From NCBI RefSeq assembly GCF_011578045.1, contig NZ_CP049801.1:620001-684000 (forward strand): a DNA stretch of 64,000 bases, in the 5' to 3' direction. The notes below the pieces were generated by a model. The model made no database searches and had not been told where the DNA came from. It was given only the letters and a program-made list of their open reading frames with translations. This DNA comes from Acinetobacter shaoyimingii (lineage in GTDB: Bacteria; Pseudomonadota; Gammaproteobacteria; Pseudomonadales; Moraxellaceae). Positions 55,612 through 64,000 of the stretch are shown here, one piece after another (positions within the stretch are counted from its first letter, which is position 1; every line of letters begins with the position of its first letter). The translations under genes and the position numbers were made by a program.

Positions 55612-56016
55612 TTAAGCTACAGATTCGCTTGATTCTGTACGCCATAAACTTTCTAAATCATAAAATTTACGTGCGGTTGGCAACATCAAGTGAACAACAA
55701 CGATATCAAGATCGACAAGGATCCATTCAGCGTCACTTTCACCTTCCATACCGATTGGACGGAAACCTGCTTTACGTGCTTCTTCAGCAACGTTATTGGC
55801 AATTGCTTTAACATGACGAGTAGATGTACCAGAAGCAATAACGATTGCATCGGCAACATTACTAATAGAAGTCACGTCAATAGATGTAATATCTTTTGCT
55901 TTAACATCTAGTAACGCTTCTTGTACAACTTTAAGGCAAGCTTGTACATCTAGATTTTTTGAATTCAATGAGAGTTCGTGAGAATTAGAAGCGCCGGGCG
56001 ATGGTTCTAAATTCAT
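55612..56016 (-). CDS. rsfS: ribosome silencing factor
   Basis: The 134-residue protein has the RsfS/Iojap signature DVKAKDITSIDVT, VIASGTSTRHVKAIA and GESDAEWILVDLDIVVVHLM. It binds ribosomal protein uL14 and blocks subunit joining in starvation. The N-terminus is about 25 residues longer than the core. It is the last gene before the shared terminator; nadD, its common neighbour, is not in the window. Confidence 0.95.
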   Translation of the reverse strand: MNLEPSPGASNSHELSLNSKNLDVQACLKVVQEALLDVKAKDITSIDVTSISNVADAIVIASGTSTRHVKAIANNVAEEARKAGFRPIGMEGESDAEWILVDLDIVVVHLMLPTARKFYDLESLWRTESSESVA

Positions 56017-56115
56017 GAGAAGTGGATTTTCCTAACAATAACTCATCTTTCAGTATAGATCTTTTGTGGTTAAAATTCAAATAACGCTGGCAAAATCCCA
56101 TAATTTTGTACGGAA

Positions 56116-56901
56116 TTATTCTGCTGAAAAATATTTGAGTTTCCAAGCAAAAGATTGATTTGATTGATTTGATGGTTTGTATTCAGCAGCAATATAACCT
56201 GTGTAATCACTGTGAATTAAATAATCAAAAATGGCCTGAAAATCGATTTTAGCTGTATCTGGTTGATGTCTATTTGGAAAATCCGCAAACTGAATATGAC
56301 CAATATCAGCAATATTCTCTTTGAGTGCTTCTAGTACATTTTCCCCCATCATCGCCATATGGTAGCAATCAAACTGCATTTTTAAAGCGGGATGTTGTAC
56401 GGCTTCAAGCATTTCTTGAGCTTGGGCAATATTTTGCACCAAAAATCTTGGCATGTCTGTGCCATTAATCATTTCAAAAACGGGCTGAATATCATGCGCT
56501 GAACATTGATATGCGGCATATTTTAGGTTATTTGCAAGGGTATTTAAGCAGGGGAGAAGATCTGCATCTAAAGGCTGTTTACCTGCCAAGATATTTACAC
56601 TGGGTACATTTAAGGCAGTCGCATATTGAAGTGCTAGGTCTACCGCTTGTTTGAATTCAATTTCTAGTCCAGGAATACCTGCTAAGCCATTCCCACCTTG
56701 CATGAGGTCACCAGCAGGCACATTGATCAGACATAGACTAAGTTGATGTTGTTCGAGTTGCTGTTGAATCTGCTGAATACTGAGTTCATATGGGAATTGA
56801 ATTTCAATATGAGAAAATCCCTGCTCACGTGCCAATGCAAATCGCTCAATGAGTGGCACTTCGGTGAAGATCATCGAGATATTTACAGCCAGCTTAGTCA
56901 T
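56116..56901 (-). CDS. hyi: hydroxypyruvate isomerase
   Basis: A 261-residue TIM-barrel sugar isomerase with the usual metal ligands in FEMINGTD, FDCYHMAMMG, HIQFADFPNRHQP and AAEYKP. It interconverts hydroxypyruvate and tartronate semialdehyde. It follows glxR by 47 bases on the same strand; glyoxylate carboligase (gcl) is not adjacent. Confidence 0.9.
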   Translation of the reverse strand: MTKLAVNISMIFTEVPLIERFALAREQGFSHIEIQFPYELSIQQIQQQLEQHQLSLCLINVPAGDLMQGGNGLAGIPGLEIEFKQAVDLALQYATALNVPSVNILAGKQPLDADLLPCLNTLANNLKYAAYQCSAHDIQPVFEMINGTDMPRFLVQNIAQAQEMLEAVQHPALKMQFDCYHMAMMGENVLEALKENIADIGHIQFADFPNRHQPDTAKIDFQAIFDYLIHSDYTGYIAAEYKPSNQSNQSFAWKLKYFSAE

Positions 56902-56948
56902 AATTACATCCTTGAGTCTTGAGGTGTGTCTTTTATTTTAGATACTTT

Positions 56949-57815
56949 TTATTGCTCAACCTGACGAATAACTGTTGCTAGATCAGATTCAGCATAGCCT
57001 TTATTTTGATGCGTTTCGAGCTGTGAAAGGGCTTTTTTTGCAACAGGAATATCTAGATCAAATTGTTCAGCCAACTTTACTGCATTGTTTAAATCTTTCG
57101 ATAAGGTTTTGACTTTCCATTGTACAGGCTCGAATTCATGCGTCGCCATTCGAGGGGTCAAAATTTGAAAAGGTTTTGAATCTGCAAAACCACCTTCTAG
57201 AGCGGGTGCTAATAATCGTGTATCTACACCTGCTTGACCTGCCAATGCTACAGCTTCAGCAATCAGTGTGCTGTTTGCAGCCACAATCAGTTGATTACAA
57301 ATTTTGGTGGCTTGCCCAGTTCCAGTATTACCCATACGTGTTACACGTTGAGATAGCACAGCATAAATTGGCAACAAAGCGTCAATAACTTCAGCATTAC
57401 CACCTGCAAAAATCACCAAAGTGCCAAGTTCCGCACCTGCGGTACCACCAGAAACAGGGGAATCAATCCAAGTGACTTGATGTTGTGCCGACTTTTCCGC
57501 AAGTTGTTTGGTTTTATCCACAGATAGGCTGGAGAAATCCACAATAGTCTGTTCAGGACACAAATAAGTTTCAATTTGATCAAAAACAGACTGAACAGCA
57601 GCATCATCTGCAAGGCAGGTCATAATGATAGGATACTGCCCAATGTCACTCAGTTGAATTGACTGTGCACCTAGATCAACCAGAGGCTGACACGCCGATG
57701 CAGTTCTATTCCATACACCAACTTCAAAACCTGCATTTAACAGACGTGTAGTCATGCGACTACCCATGAGTCCCATACCTAAAAAAGCGATTTTGGTGTT
57801 TTGATTTACTTGCAT
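56949..57815 (-). CDS. glxR: 2-hydroxy-3-oxopropionate (tartronate semialdehyde) reductase
   Basis: A beta-hydroxyacid dehydrogenase: FLGMGLMGSRMTTRLLNAGF is the NAD(P) loop, then DSPVSGGTAGAELGTL and catalytic Lys in GNTGTGQATKICNQ. The ATG at 57815 is used in place of a TTG two codons earlier. It reduces tartronate semialdehyde to glycerate. With hyi it forms a glyoxylate-derived C3 route. Assignment among close homologues (garR) rests on the hyi link. Confidence 0.88.
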   Translation of the reverse strand: MQVNQNTKIAFLGMGLMGSRMTTRLLNAGFEVGVWNRTASACQPLVDLGAQSIQLSDIGQYPIIMTCLADDAAVQSVFDQIETYLCPEQTIVDFSSLSVDKTKQLAEKSAQHQVTWIDSPVSGGTAGAELGTLVIFAGGNAEVIDALLPIYAVLSQRVTRMGNTGTGQATKICNQLIVAANSTLIAEAVALAGQAGVDTRLLAPALEGGFADSKPFQILTPRMATHEFEPVQWKVKTLSKDLNNAVKLAEQFDLDIPVAKKALSQLETHQNKGYAESDLATVIRQVEQ

Positions 57816-57862
57816 AGCCAAGATTTAACTCATGTTTGGTTTTGTTCTATAAGGATTTTTTG

Positions 57863-57891
57863 AGCGAGAGGATGCATTTGACCCTCTCGCT
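57863..57891. repeat. hairpin between the crotonase and glxR genes
   Basis: AGCGAGAGG / CCTCTCGCT with an 11-base loop. There is no following U-run on either strand, so it may stabilise an mRNA or slow read-through. Confidence 0.5.
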
Positions 57892-57901
57892 TAAGATCAG
57901 A

Positions 57902-58690
57902 TTATTTATATTGACGTGGTAAAAATTCGATTTCAGGGTTTTTATCTTTCTTACGTGCCAATTGACTGTTTTTACCTAAGAGTAATTTTAATTGCCAAAT
58001 TTTCTCTAATCGCAATGATCTTTTAGGTTGATGTTCCATTGCGTCTAAAACCTGTTTGACTGCTGCCAAAGCATCTGGAGAGCGTTGACGCATTTCTTCA
58101 GCAATTTCTAAGGCTTTTTCTAATGGCGAGCTATTTAAATGGGTCACTAAACCAATATCTTTGGCATATTGACCATCAAAAATACGGGCAGTTAAAGACA
58201 GTTCTTTGGCAAGGTCAACACCAATAATACCTTTGATTGAACGGGTCAACCCCATATCTGGCACAAGCCCCCAACGGCTTTCCATAATTGACATCTTTGT
58301 GTCTGGATGTGCAATTCGAATATCCGCTGCCAAAGCGAGTTGCATCCCTGCGCCAAAGCAGAAGCCTTCGATCGCTGCAATCACTGGAACAGGCAGTTCT
58401 TGCCAAATGAGAAATGCTTTTTGAAAAAGACTTTGACCGGGTTTAATTAATTCCCATGCTGCATAGGCACGATTCTTTGGATTATTTAAGTCAGCAAGAT
58501 CAATACCTGCACTAAAGACATTGGCTTCACCCGTTAAAATCACGCAACGAACACTTCGATCTTTAGCAATCTTTTTTGCTGTAGAAACCAGTTCTTTGAG
58601 TAAGTCAAAACTCATTGCATTACGTTTGTCTGGACGATTTAAATACACCGTCACGATGCCATTATTTTTTTCTATACGTAGCAAGGCCAT
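57902..58690 (-). CDS. enoyl-CoA hydratase/isomerase (crotonase) family protein
   Basis: I start at the ATG at 58690 (MALLRIEKNNGIVTVYLNRPDKRNAMS), since the additional upstream 36 residues are unlike the family. The oxyanion-hole motifs VFSAGIDL and GFCFGAGMQL are present. At the catalytic positions it has Gln in GAGMQL where hydratases have Glu, and Glu and Asp in ESRWGLVPDMG, spaced as in dienoyl-CoA isomerases. So an isomerase-like role in fatty or aromatic acid breakdown is more likely than hydration. Read alone. Confidence 0.78.
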   Translation of the reverse strand: MALLRIEKNNGIVTVYLNRPDKRNAMSFDLLKELVSTAKKIAKDRSVRCVILTGEANVFSAGIDLADLNNPKNRAYAAWELIKPGQSLFQKAFLIWQELPVPVIAAIEGFCFGAGMQLALAADIRIAHPDTKMSIMESRWGLVPDMGLTRSIKGIIGVDLAKELSLTARIFDGQYAKDIGLVTHLNSSPLEKALEIAEEMRQRSPDALAAVKQVLDAMEHQPKRSLRLEKIWQLKLLLGKNSQLARKKDKNPEIEFLPRQYK

Positions 58691-58941
58691 ATCTTCCACT
58701 TTTTTTAGATATCCATTTCCATTTAGAATAGCATGTGTACACAATGCTTTCATGACAGCATAGTCATAGAAATGCAAGTCATAGAAAAACATAGTCATAG
58801 AAAAATGTCACTCAGACCAAAAGCTGATATGCACATTGAATCTGAACAGATTGGCATTAAAAGCTTCAAAGCAATGACTGAGCAATTTTCCATGAGCTTT
58901 GGTAGATACGTACAGAAATGATGCTATTCAAAAAACAGAAT

Positions 58942-61737
58942 CTAATTGAATATCTGTTTGGCAGCCAGTTCTACTTCATGAATCACAATTTTCAGTTGTT
59001 CTAATCGTTGTAAAGTTTCTTGAATAAATTGATCGTCCGCTTTGCGTCGCTCTTTTCTTAAAATTGATAGAAAATGTTCAAATTCACCTGTAGCTTGTTG
59101 TAATTTTGGTGTGCCGACATAACGGGTCGCACCATATAAACGATGTAGGACATGTTCAAGCTGCGGGAAATCTTCCATTTCAATGAGCTGTTCGATTTCA
59201 CTGAGTTCAGTTGGGAAACTATCTACCAACATTTTCAATAAATCTTGGGCTAGGTCTTCTTTGTTGGCTGCCAACTGAACACATTGTTTCCAATCTAAAA
59301 TTGAACTGTCCAAGCTTTCAATACGAGACACTTTTTCCTGTGTGGTGACGGGGCTGATAAATTGATTGCTACTCCAATGCGTCAAAATATGGATAATCTG
59401 TTCCATTTGAATGGGTTTAGTCACATAGTCATCCATACCAACTTTGAGTAACTTTTCTTTTTCATCTGCGAGTGCATGAGCAGTTAGGGCAATAATTGGC
59501 ATCCGCATATTGTCGACAGTCGATTCTAGAGAACGAATTGCCCGCGTAGTATCAATACCTGACATCACAGGCATTTGAATATCCATAAAGATGAGGTCGA
59601 AAGGCTCTAAACCTTGTTGAATACGATCTTGAATAATGTGAAGTGCTTCTTGACCACTTTGTGCCTTAGTAGTCTTGACATTAATTTCGCCAAGTAACGC
59701 TTCAAGCACAATTAAATTCGGCAAATGATCATCTACCGCCAATACATGTAAATTGAGCGCTTTAAAATCATCATGCTGTTCGGCTTCAAAAATAGGCTGG
59801 TTTTCAAGAAGCTGGATTAAAGCAGTACGACTTAAAGGTTGATATAAAGGTCGTGCTTTATATTCATTGAGCATATTTAAATCTAAAGTCATTTGATAGC
59901 CATACACCGCCAAATGACCTTCATAACGTCCACGAATTTCTCTGAGTAAGGCTTCAGTGTCACCACTATGATCAACAATGACCCAGCTCTGCTCGCTATT
60001 GAGCTTTAAGGCATTTAAACGACTGAACAAATCCAAAATAGACTGACATTCGGTATGTCGAACCCCATAGTTCTCAAGATAATGTCGTAAAACATTGGCT
60101 GTTGCAGGATGGGCTAAGTAAGACACCACGTGCATATTTTCAAATTGAGGTTGAGTAAATTCTTCATCTTCAACCTTAAACATTGCGGTGAACCAGAAGG
60201 TCGAACCTTTTTCAGTAGGCGCTCTTTCTTGGTTGTCTTCAAAGCCAATTTGACCATGCATGAGACTGACCAATTGTTTTGAAATGGCAAGGCCTAAGCC
60301 TGTACCGCCAAATTGACGAGTCACCGAAGCATCACCTTGCGAGAAGGATTCAAATAAGCGTTTACGATCTGTACCACTTAAACCGATACCACTGTCCTGA
60401 ACACTAAAATGAAGCAGGCATTGTCCAATATCATCGTGCTCCATACGAGCACGAACAATAATTTCACCATCTGGGGTAAATTTAATCGCGTTTGAAATGA
60501 GGTTGGTCAGTACTTGTTTGAAGCGTAGCGCATCGCCAACGACATGTTTTGGAACGGTATCGGCAAAATAAAACGCCATGTCAATGTGTTTTTGCGCAGC
60601 CAGTGGTGACAGCATATCCATCACATCAAAAATCGCTTCTTCTAAATCGAAAGGTGCGGTTTCAAGTTCTAGCTTACCAGCATCAATTTTAGAGAAATCC
60701 AAAACGTCATTAATCAGTGCCAATAAGTGCGCAGAAGACTTACGAATGGTTTGCAGATAGAGTCTTTGATCATTGCTTAAATTGTCTTGGCGTAAAAGCA
60801 GATGAATAAAACCATCAATACTATTCAGCGGTGTTCTGAGTTCATGACTGATATTGGCTAAAAACACAGACTTGGCTTGGTTGGATGAAATCGCTTGGTC
60901 ACGTGCTTGTTTGTAGGTGATGTTTTGGACTTCTAAAGTATCCAAAGTACGGCGTAAATCATCTTCGGTTTGTTCAGTATGTTCTTTAAGTTCTAAAAAG
61001 CTAAAATGTAGACGTTTGACTACATTGGCAATATCACGCTGAAGTAAACGTAATTCACCTGTACTGTTAATCACCATGTGTTGATCGAGCGTGTCGGCAT
61101 TTAAACGCTGTAGTTGCATCCGAATTTCATACATGGGTGCAATCCAACGACGCGAATAGAAATTTAGACACAGCAATAAAAGCAGGAGCGTTAACAATCC
61201 TGTGGTAATCAACACAATGAAAACACGATATTGTGAAATGGCTAAGGGTTGATTATCTAGCTGGATGACCAACCAACGTTTTTGACCCTTATGAGACTGT
61301 AGTGCAATACCGTAAATGCTATTGGTTTTATTTGGAATTGGACCGAAAGCTAAAGTTTTTAAAGGCAAAACAGGCCATTTTGACTCGCTTTGATAACCTA
61401 AACTAATGAGGTGGCGCTGCTGTTCATCCAGAATTTTGACAGCAACTAAATTTTTTTCATTGAAAACGTTTTGCAAAATACTTCTGGCACGATCTTTTTC
61501 ATTGGGCGATGTATCAAGTAGTCGGACCAAATCTTCAGCAGTATTTTTATAACGGCTTAAAATCGCATTGGCTGCAAACTTTTGTTCAGACTTTGCAGAG
61601 TTCGAAGTTTCAATCAAAACCAATACTGAACCAACGGCAGCCAAAATGGTGATTGGTACAAAAATCAAGGCAATAAGTTGCCCATAAGCATGATTTAGTT
61701 TTAAACGCTTGAATAGATTGTTGTTGAAATTCGACAT
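58942..61737 (-). CDS. gacS: GacS/BarA-type hybrid sensor kinase
   Basis: The 931-residue protein has membrane helices at about 19-42 and 171-193, a periplasmic sensor domain between them, HAMP, HisKA with FLANISHELRTPLNS (His298), HATPase with GTGLGLAISKQL, a receiver with Asp719 (FMDIQMPVMSG) and a C-terminal Hpt with His865 (HRLYGATRY). All phosphorelay residues are present. It would phosphorylate the response regulator GacA, which is not in this window, to control small RNAs, biofilm and secondary metabolism. Divergent from cysM. Confidence 0.9.
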   Translation of the reverse strand: MSNFNNNLFKRLKLNHAYGQLIALIFVPITILAAVGSVLVLIETSNSAKSEQKFAANAILSRYKNTAEDLVRLLDTSPNEKDRARSILQNVFNEKNLVAVKILDEQQRHLISLGYQSESKWPVLPLKTLAFGPIPNKTNSIYGIALQSHKGQKRWLVIQLDNQPLAISQYRVFIVLITTGLLTLLLLLLCLNFYSRRWIAPMYEIRMQLQRLNADTLDQHMVINSTGELRLLQRDIANVVKRLHFSFLELKEHTEQTEDDLRRTLDTLEVQNITYKQARDQAISSNQAKSVFLANISHELRTPLNSIDGFIHLLLRQDNLSNDQRLYLQTIRKSSAHLLALINDVLDFSKIDAGKLELETAPFDLEEAIFDVMDMLSPLAAQKHIDMAFYFADTVPKHVVGDALRFKQVLTNLISNAIKFTPDGEIIVRARMEHDDIGQCLLHFSVQDSGIGLSGTDRKRLFESFSQGDASVTRQFGGTGLGLAISKQLVSLMHGQIGFEDNQERAPTEKGSTFWFTAMFKVEDEEFTQPQFENMHVVSYLAHPATANVLRHYLENYGVRHTECQSILDLFSRLNALKLNSEQSWVIVDHSGDTEALLREIRGRYEGHLAVYGYQMTLDLNMLNEYKARPLYQPLSRTALIQLLENQPIFEAEQHDDFKALNLHVLAVDDHLPNLIVLEALLGEINVKTTKAQSGQEALHIIQDRIQQGLEPFDLIFMDIQMPVMSGIDTTRAIRSLESTVDNMRMPIIALTAHALADEKEKLLKVGMDDYVTKPIQMEQIIHILTHWSSNQFISPVTTQEKVSRIESLDSSILDWKQCVQLAANKEDLAQDLLKMLVDSFPTELSEIEQLIEMEDFPQLEHVLHRLYGATRYVGTPKLQQATGEFEHFLSILRKERRKADDQFIQETLQRLEQLKIVIHEVELAAKQIFN

Positions 61738-61889
61738 GTATTTAGCGACTTATTCCTCATGAACAGGATATTAGCATGGTTTATAAAAAATGAATGCGCT
61801 TTAATCACATTCGATAAAATGCCGTTGAAATAGATGCAGTACCCCGCTTTTTTTCATACAATAGCTCCACCTCGATATCGGTGCATATA

Positions 61890-62804
61890 ATGAGTAACAC
61901 ACAACCTGATTTCTTAGCTGAGGATTTTTTGTTAGACCATTACGTGGGTAAAACCCCGTTGGTTCGATTACAACGTCTTGCAAATCACACTCAAGCAACT
62001 GTATTAGCGAAGTTGGAAGGGAACAATCCAGCAGGTTCTGTGAAAGATCGCCCTGCGTATAACATGATTATGCAAGCTGAAAAGCGTGGTGAAATTAAGC
62101 CTGGTGATACCCTGATTGAAGCAACCAGCGGTAATACAGGGATTGCACTCGCTATGGTTGCAGCCATGCGTGGCTATAAGATGAAGCTGATTATGCCAGC
62201 CAATTCTAGTCAAGAGCGTAAAGATGCCATGGGTGCTTATGGTGCTGAACTGATCGAAGCCAATAATATGGAAGAAGCGCGTGACATGGCACTACAAATG
62301 CAAAAAGATGGCGTAGGTCTGGTCTTAAATCAATTTGGTAATCCTGATAATGTAGAAGCACATTACCTCACCACAGGTCCAGAAATTTGGGAACAAACAG
62401 GCGGTAAAATTACTCATTTCGTCAGCTCAATGGGCACAACGGGCACGATTATGGGAATTTCAAAGTATTTAAAAGAACAAAATCCAGACATTCAAATTGT
62501 GGGCTTGCAACCGTCTGAAGGTTCAAATATTGCAGGTATTCGTCGTTGGCCGAAAGAATATTTGCCAACCATCTTTGATCCATCTCGTGTTGACCGTATT
62601 ATGGATATTCCACAGATTGAAGCGGAACGCACGGCACGCCAATTGGCACGCCAAGAAGGAATCAGTGCGGGAACTTCTTCAGGTGGGGCAGTATGGGCTT
62701 CAGTTAAAATTGCTGAAGAAAATCCAGATGCTGTGATTGTGTGTATTGTCTGCGATCGTGGTGATCGTTATCTGTCTACTGGATTATTTTCAGTAGAAGA
62801 TTAA
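61890..62804 (+). CDS. cysM: cysteine synthase B
   Basis: A fold-type II PLP enzyme with the PLP lysine in NPAGSVKDRPAYNMI, the phosphate loop SGNTG, and SMGTTGTIMGISK. Cysteine synthase B makes cysteine from O-acetylserine and sulphide or thiosulphate. The ATG at 61890 is preferred to a GTG three codons earlier; neither has a strong ribosome site. Divergent from gacS. Confidence 0.92.
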   Translation: MSNTQPDFLAEDFLLDHYVGKTPLVRLQRLANHTQATVLAKLEGNNPAGSVKDRPAYNMIMQAEKRGEIKPGDTLIEATSGNTGIALAMVAAMRGYKMKLIMPANSSQERKDAMGAYGAELIEANNMEEARDMALQMQKDGVGLVLNQFGNPDNVEAHYLTTGPEIWEQTGGKITHFVSSMGTTGTIMGISKYLKEQNPDIQIVGLQPSEGSNIAGIRRWPKEYLPTIFDPSRVDRIMDIPQIEAERTARQLARQEGISAGTSSGGAVWASVKIAEENPDAVIVCIVCDRGDRYLSTGLFSVED

Positions 62805-62823
62805 TTCTAATAAGAGTCTATGT

Positions 62824-63651
62824 ATGCGTCTTCCTGTTTTAGTGTTCGATATCGAAACCTTAACCGATCTTAAATCAGGGGCGCATTTATATGGCTTAGA
62901 TTTACCTGAACCCGATCTTGATCAAGCGTTGACTAAACTCCGCCGTCAGGAGTCAGGAACGGATTTTCAGCGTCTGCCTTTACATGAAATAGTCTGTATT
63001 TCAGGTTTATGGATTGATGAAAAAGGCACAATGAAACTCTTTTCATTTAGCCAAGAGCAATATTCAGAAGCTGAGATTCTACAAAAATTCTTATCTATTT
63101 TTGATAAGCGAAATCCAACACTGGTCAGTTGGAACGGATCACAGTTTGATTTACCTGTGATTTTGTATAGAGCCATGTATCATGGTCTGTCTGCGCCAAG
63201 TTTGTTCGATCAAGGCGAAATTGATACGCAAAAGCGTTATAATAACTACCAGAATCGTTATCACCATCGTCATATAGATTTAATGGACTGGATGGCGATG
63301 TTTAATGGTCGCAATTTCCAAAAACTAGACGATATCGCGCATTTGCTGGGTTACCCTGGTAAACGAGGCAAAGCAGGTTACTTAATTCCTGAATATGTGC
63401 GTAATCAGCAATGGTTAGAAATGACCAGCTATTGTGAAGCCGATGTGTTAAATACTTGGCTGGTTTATTTACGATTCTTACTGTTAAAAGGGCAAATTTT
63501 GCCTGAGGATCATCGTTTATGGATTCAAGCCACGATTCATTATTTACAAGGTCAACCACAGCAAACTGAGTTTTTGCAAGTTTGGCAAACATGCTGCAAA
63601 CACACTGATTTTACGTCTTCGGATTTTTCACAACCCCCTCAACAACATTAG
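62824..63651 (+). CDS. 3'-5' exonuclease (DnaQ-like, PolB-exo2)
   Basis: The 275-residue protein begins LPVLVFDIETLTD with the DxE of DEDD exonucleases, then SWNGSQFDLPVIL, DLMDWMAMFNG and a C-terminal YCEADVLNTW with the Tyr/Asp of the DEDDy group. It resembles stand-alone 3'-5' exonucleases related to the polymerase-B proofreading domain. It starts 19 bases after cysM and 9 bases before rlmD, so the three may be one operon. Confidence 0.85.
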   Translation: MRLPVLVFDIETLTDLKSGAHLYGLDLPEPDLDQALTKLRRQESGTDFQRLPLHEIVCISGLWIDEKGTMKLFSFSQEQYSEAEILQKFLSIFDKRNPTLVSWNGSQFDLPVILYRAMYHGLSAPSLFDQGEIDTQKRYNNYQNRYHHRHIDLMDWMAMFNGRNFQKLDDIAHLLGYPGKRGKAGYLIPEYVRNQQWLEMTSYCEADVLNTWLVYLRFLLLKGQILPEDHRLWIQATIHYLQGQPQQTEFLQVWQTCCKHTDFTSSDFSQPPQQH

Positions 63652-63660
63652 GTTAGTTCA

Positions 63661-64000
63661 TTGAAACATAGAGCATCATCTCGTCCATCTCAGCTTCCAC
63701 GATCTATTTTTAAAGTTGAGAGACTTTCACATGAAGGGCGAGGGATAGCTCACTATTCAGCCGATCAAGGGCATCCTGCCGATAAAGCTGGTAAAAAAGT
63801 CTTTATTCGATATGCTTTGCCTGGTGAAACAGTTGAAGCGCAGATCACGCATCAAGCTAAAAAATTAGAAGAAGCAGATTGTATTGAATTGCTAGGTGAT
63901 CCCAACCCGCATCGTATTACCCCAGTATGTCCGCATTTTGGTATTTGTGGTGGCTGCAATATGCAACATATTCAGCCAGATGAACAAATACGCTTAAAGC
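63661..64000 (+). CDS. rlmD: 23S rRNA (uracil-1939-C5)-methyltransferase, N-terminal part (runs off the window)
   Basis: Translation from the TTG at 63661 gives a TRAM-like domain ([17 protein letters not shown]...[15 protein letters not shown]) and the iron-sulphur motif [14 protein letters not shown] typical of RlmD/RumA. TTG start is preceded by TAGGTTAG. The catalytic part is outside the window. Confidence 0.9.
   Translation, partial: MKHRASSRPSQLPRSIFKVERLSHEGRGIAHYSADQGHPADKAGKKVFIRYALPGETVEAQITHQAKKLEEADCIELLGDPNPHRITPVCPHFGICGGCNMQHIQPDEQIRLK

Noticed and set aside
1..64000. CRISPR arrays and tRNA or rRNA genes
   Set aside because: No regularly spaced repeats, Cas-like proteins, cloverleaf-like segments or rRNA stretches were noticed on reading; a dedicated scan was not possible.

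Overview
This 64 kb window is chromosomal DNA from a gammaproteobacterium, very probably Acinetobacter. The AT-rich base use, a SoxR/RidA/MFS locus, a three-gene pnt transhydrogenase, a long NagZ/Prc pair, a GacS-type hybrid kinase and the housekeeping set (ackA-pta, proA, prfC, acnA, dusA, cysM, rlmD) all fit that genus. Species was not determined.

Region by region: 1-23.2 kb is ordinary chromosome. It holds the ackA-pta acetate pathway, proA, an alpha/beta hydrolase with a PilZ-like tail, a methyltransferase, nagZ, prc, an MHYT-GGDEF-EAL c-di-GMP enzyme, prfC, two tandem RsiV/DUF3298-type envelope proteins, a TatD nuclease, acnA, tcdA and dusA. From about 23.17 to 39.62 kb a 16.4 kb integrative element sits in the 5' end of dusA. 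It is bounded by a 17-bp identical core repeat and by matching TTTACACCA arm repeats at both ends. The element supplies a new start for dusA, and the native dusA start is stranded at the far end (39588-39662).

The element has two halves. The left half holds a tyrosine integrase, a PrtN-like regulator, two unassigned or diverged proteins, an HUH-like replication protein (inovirus Gp2/YagK-YfjJ type) with hairpins and direct repeats around it, and a DUF932/YqaJ-exonuclease/Gp3-like recombination module with a possible structured RNA. The right half is a defence cargo. It has a translationally coupled operon of Mrr-like nuclease, small middle protein and DUF2326-type ABC ATPase (an ABC-three-component system), followed by a small ADP-ribosyltransferase-like protein, and then a divergent restriction endonuclease/adenine methyltransferase pair. 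No conjugation or virion genes were seen. Near the right end is a decayed fragment of a second attachment gene, prfC, reading outward, which suggests that an ancestor element used or sat beside a prfC site.

39.8-64 kb returns to chromosome: a HEPN-like gene, a SoxR-controlled ridA-like/MFS unit, an EamA permease, pntAA-pntAB-pntB, the tricarballylate locus tcuR-tcuABC, an ammonium transporter with a clear sigma-54 promoter and an unknown partner gene, rsfS, hyi-glxR, a crotonase, gacS, cysM, a DnaQ-like exonuclease and the start of rlmD. All identifications come from reading the sequence and motif recall; no database search was run.
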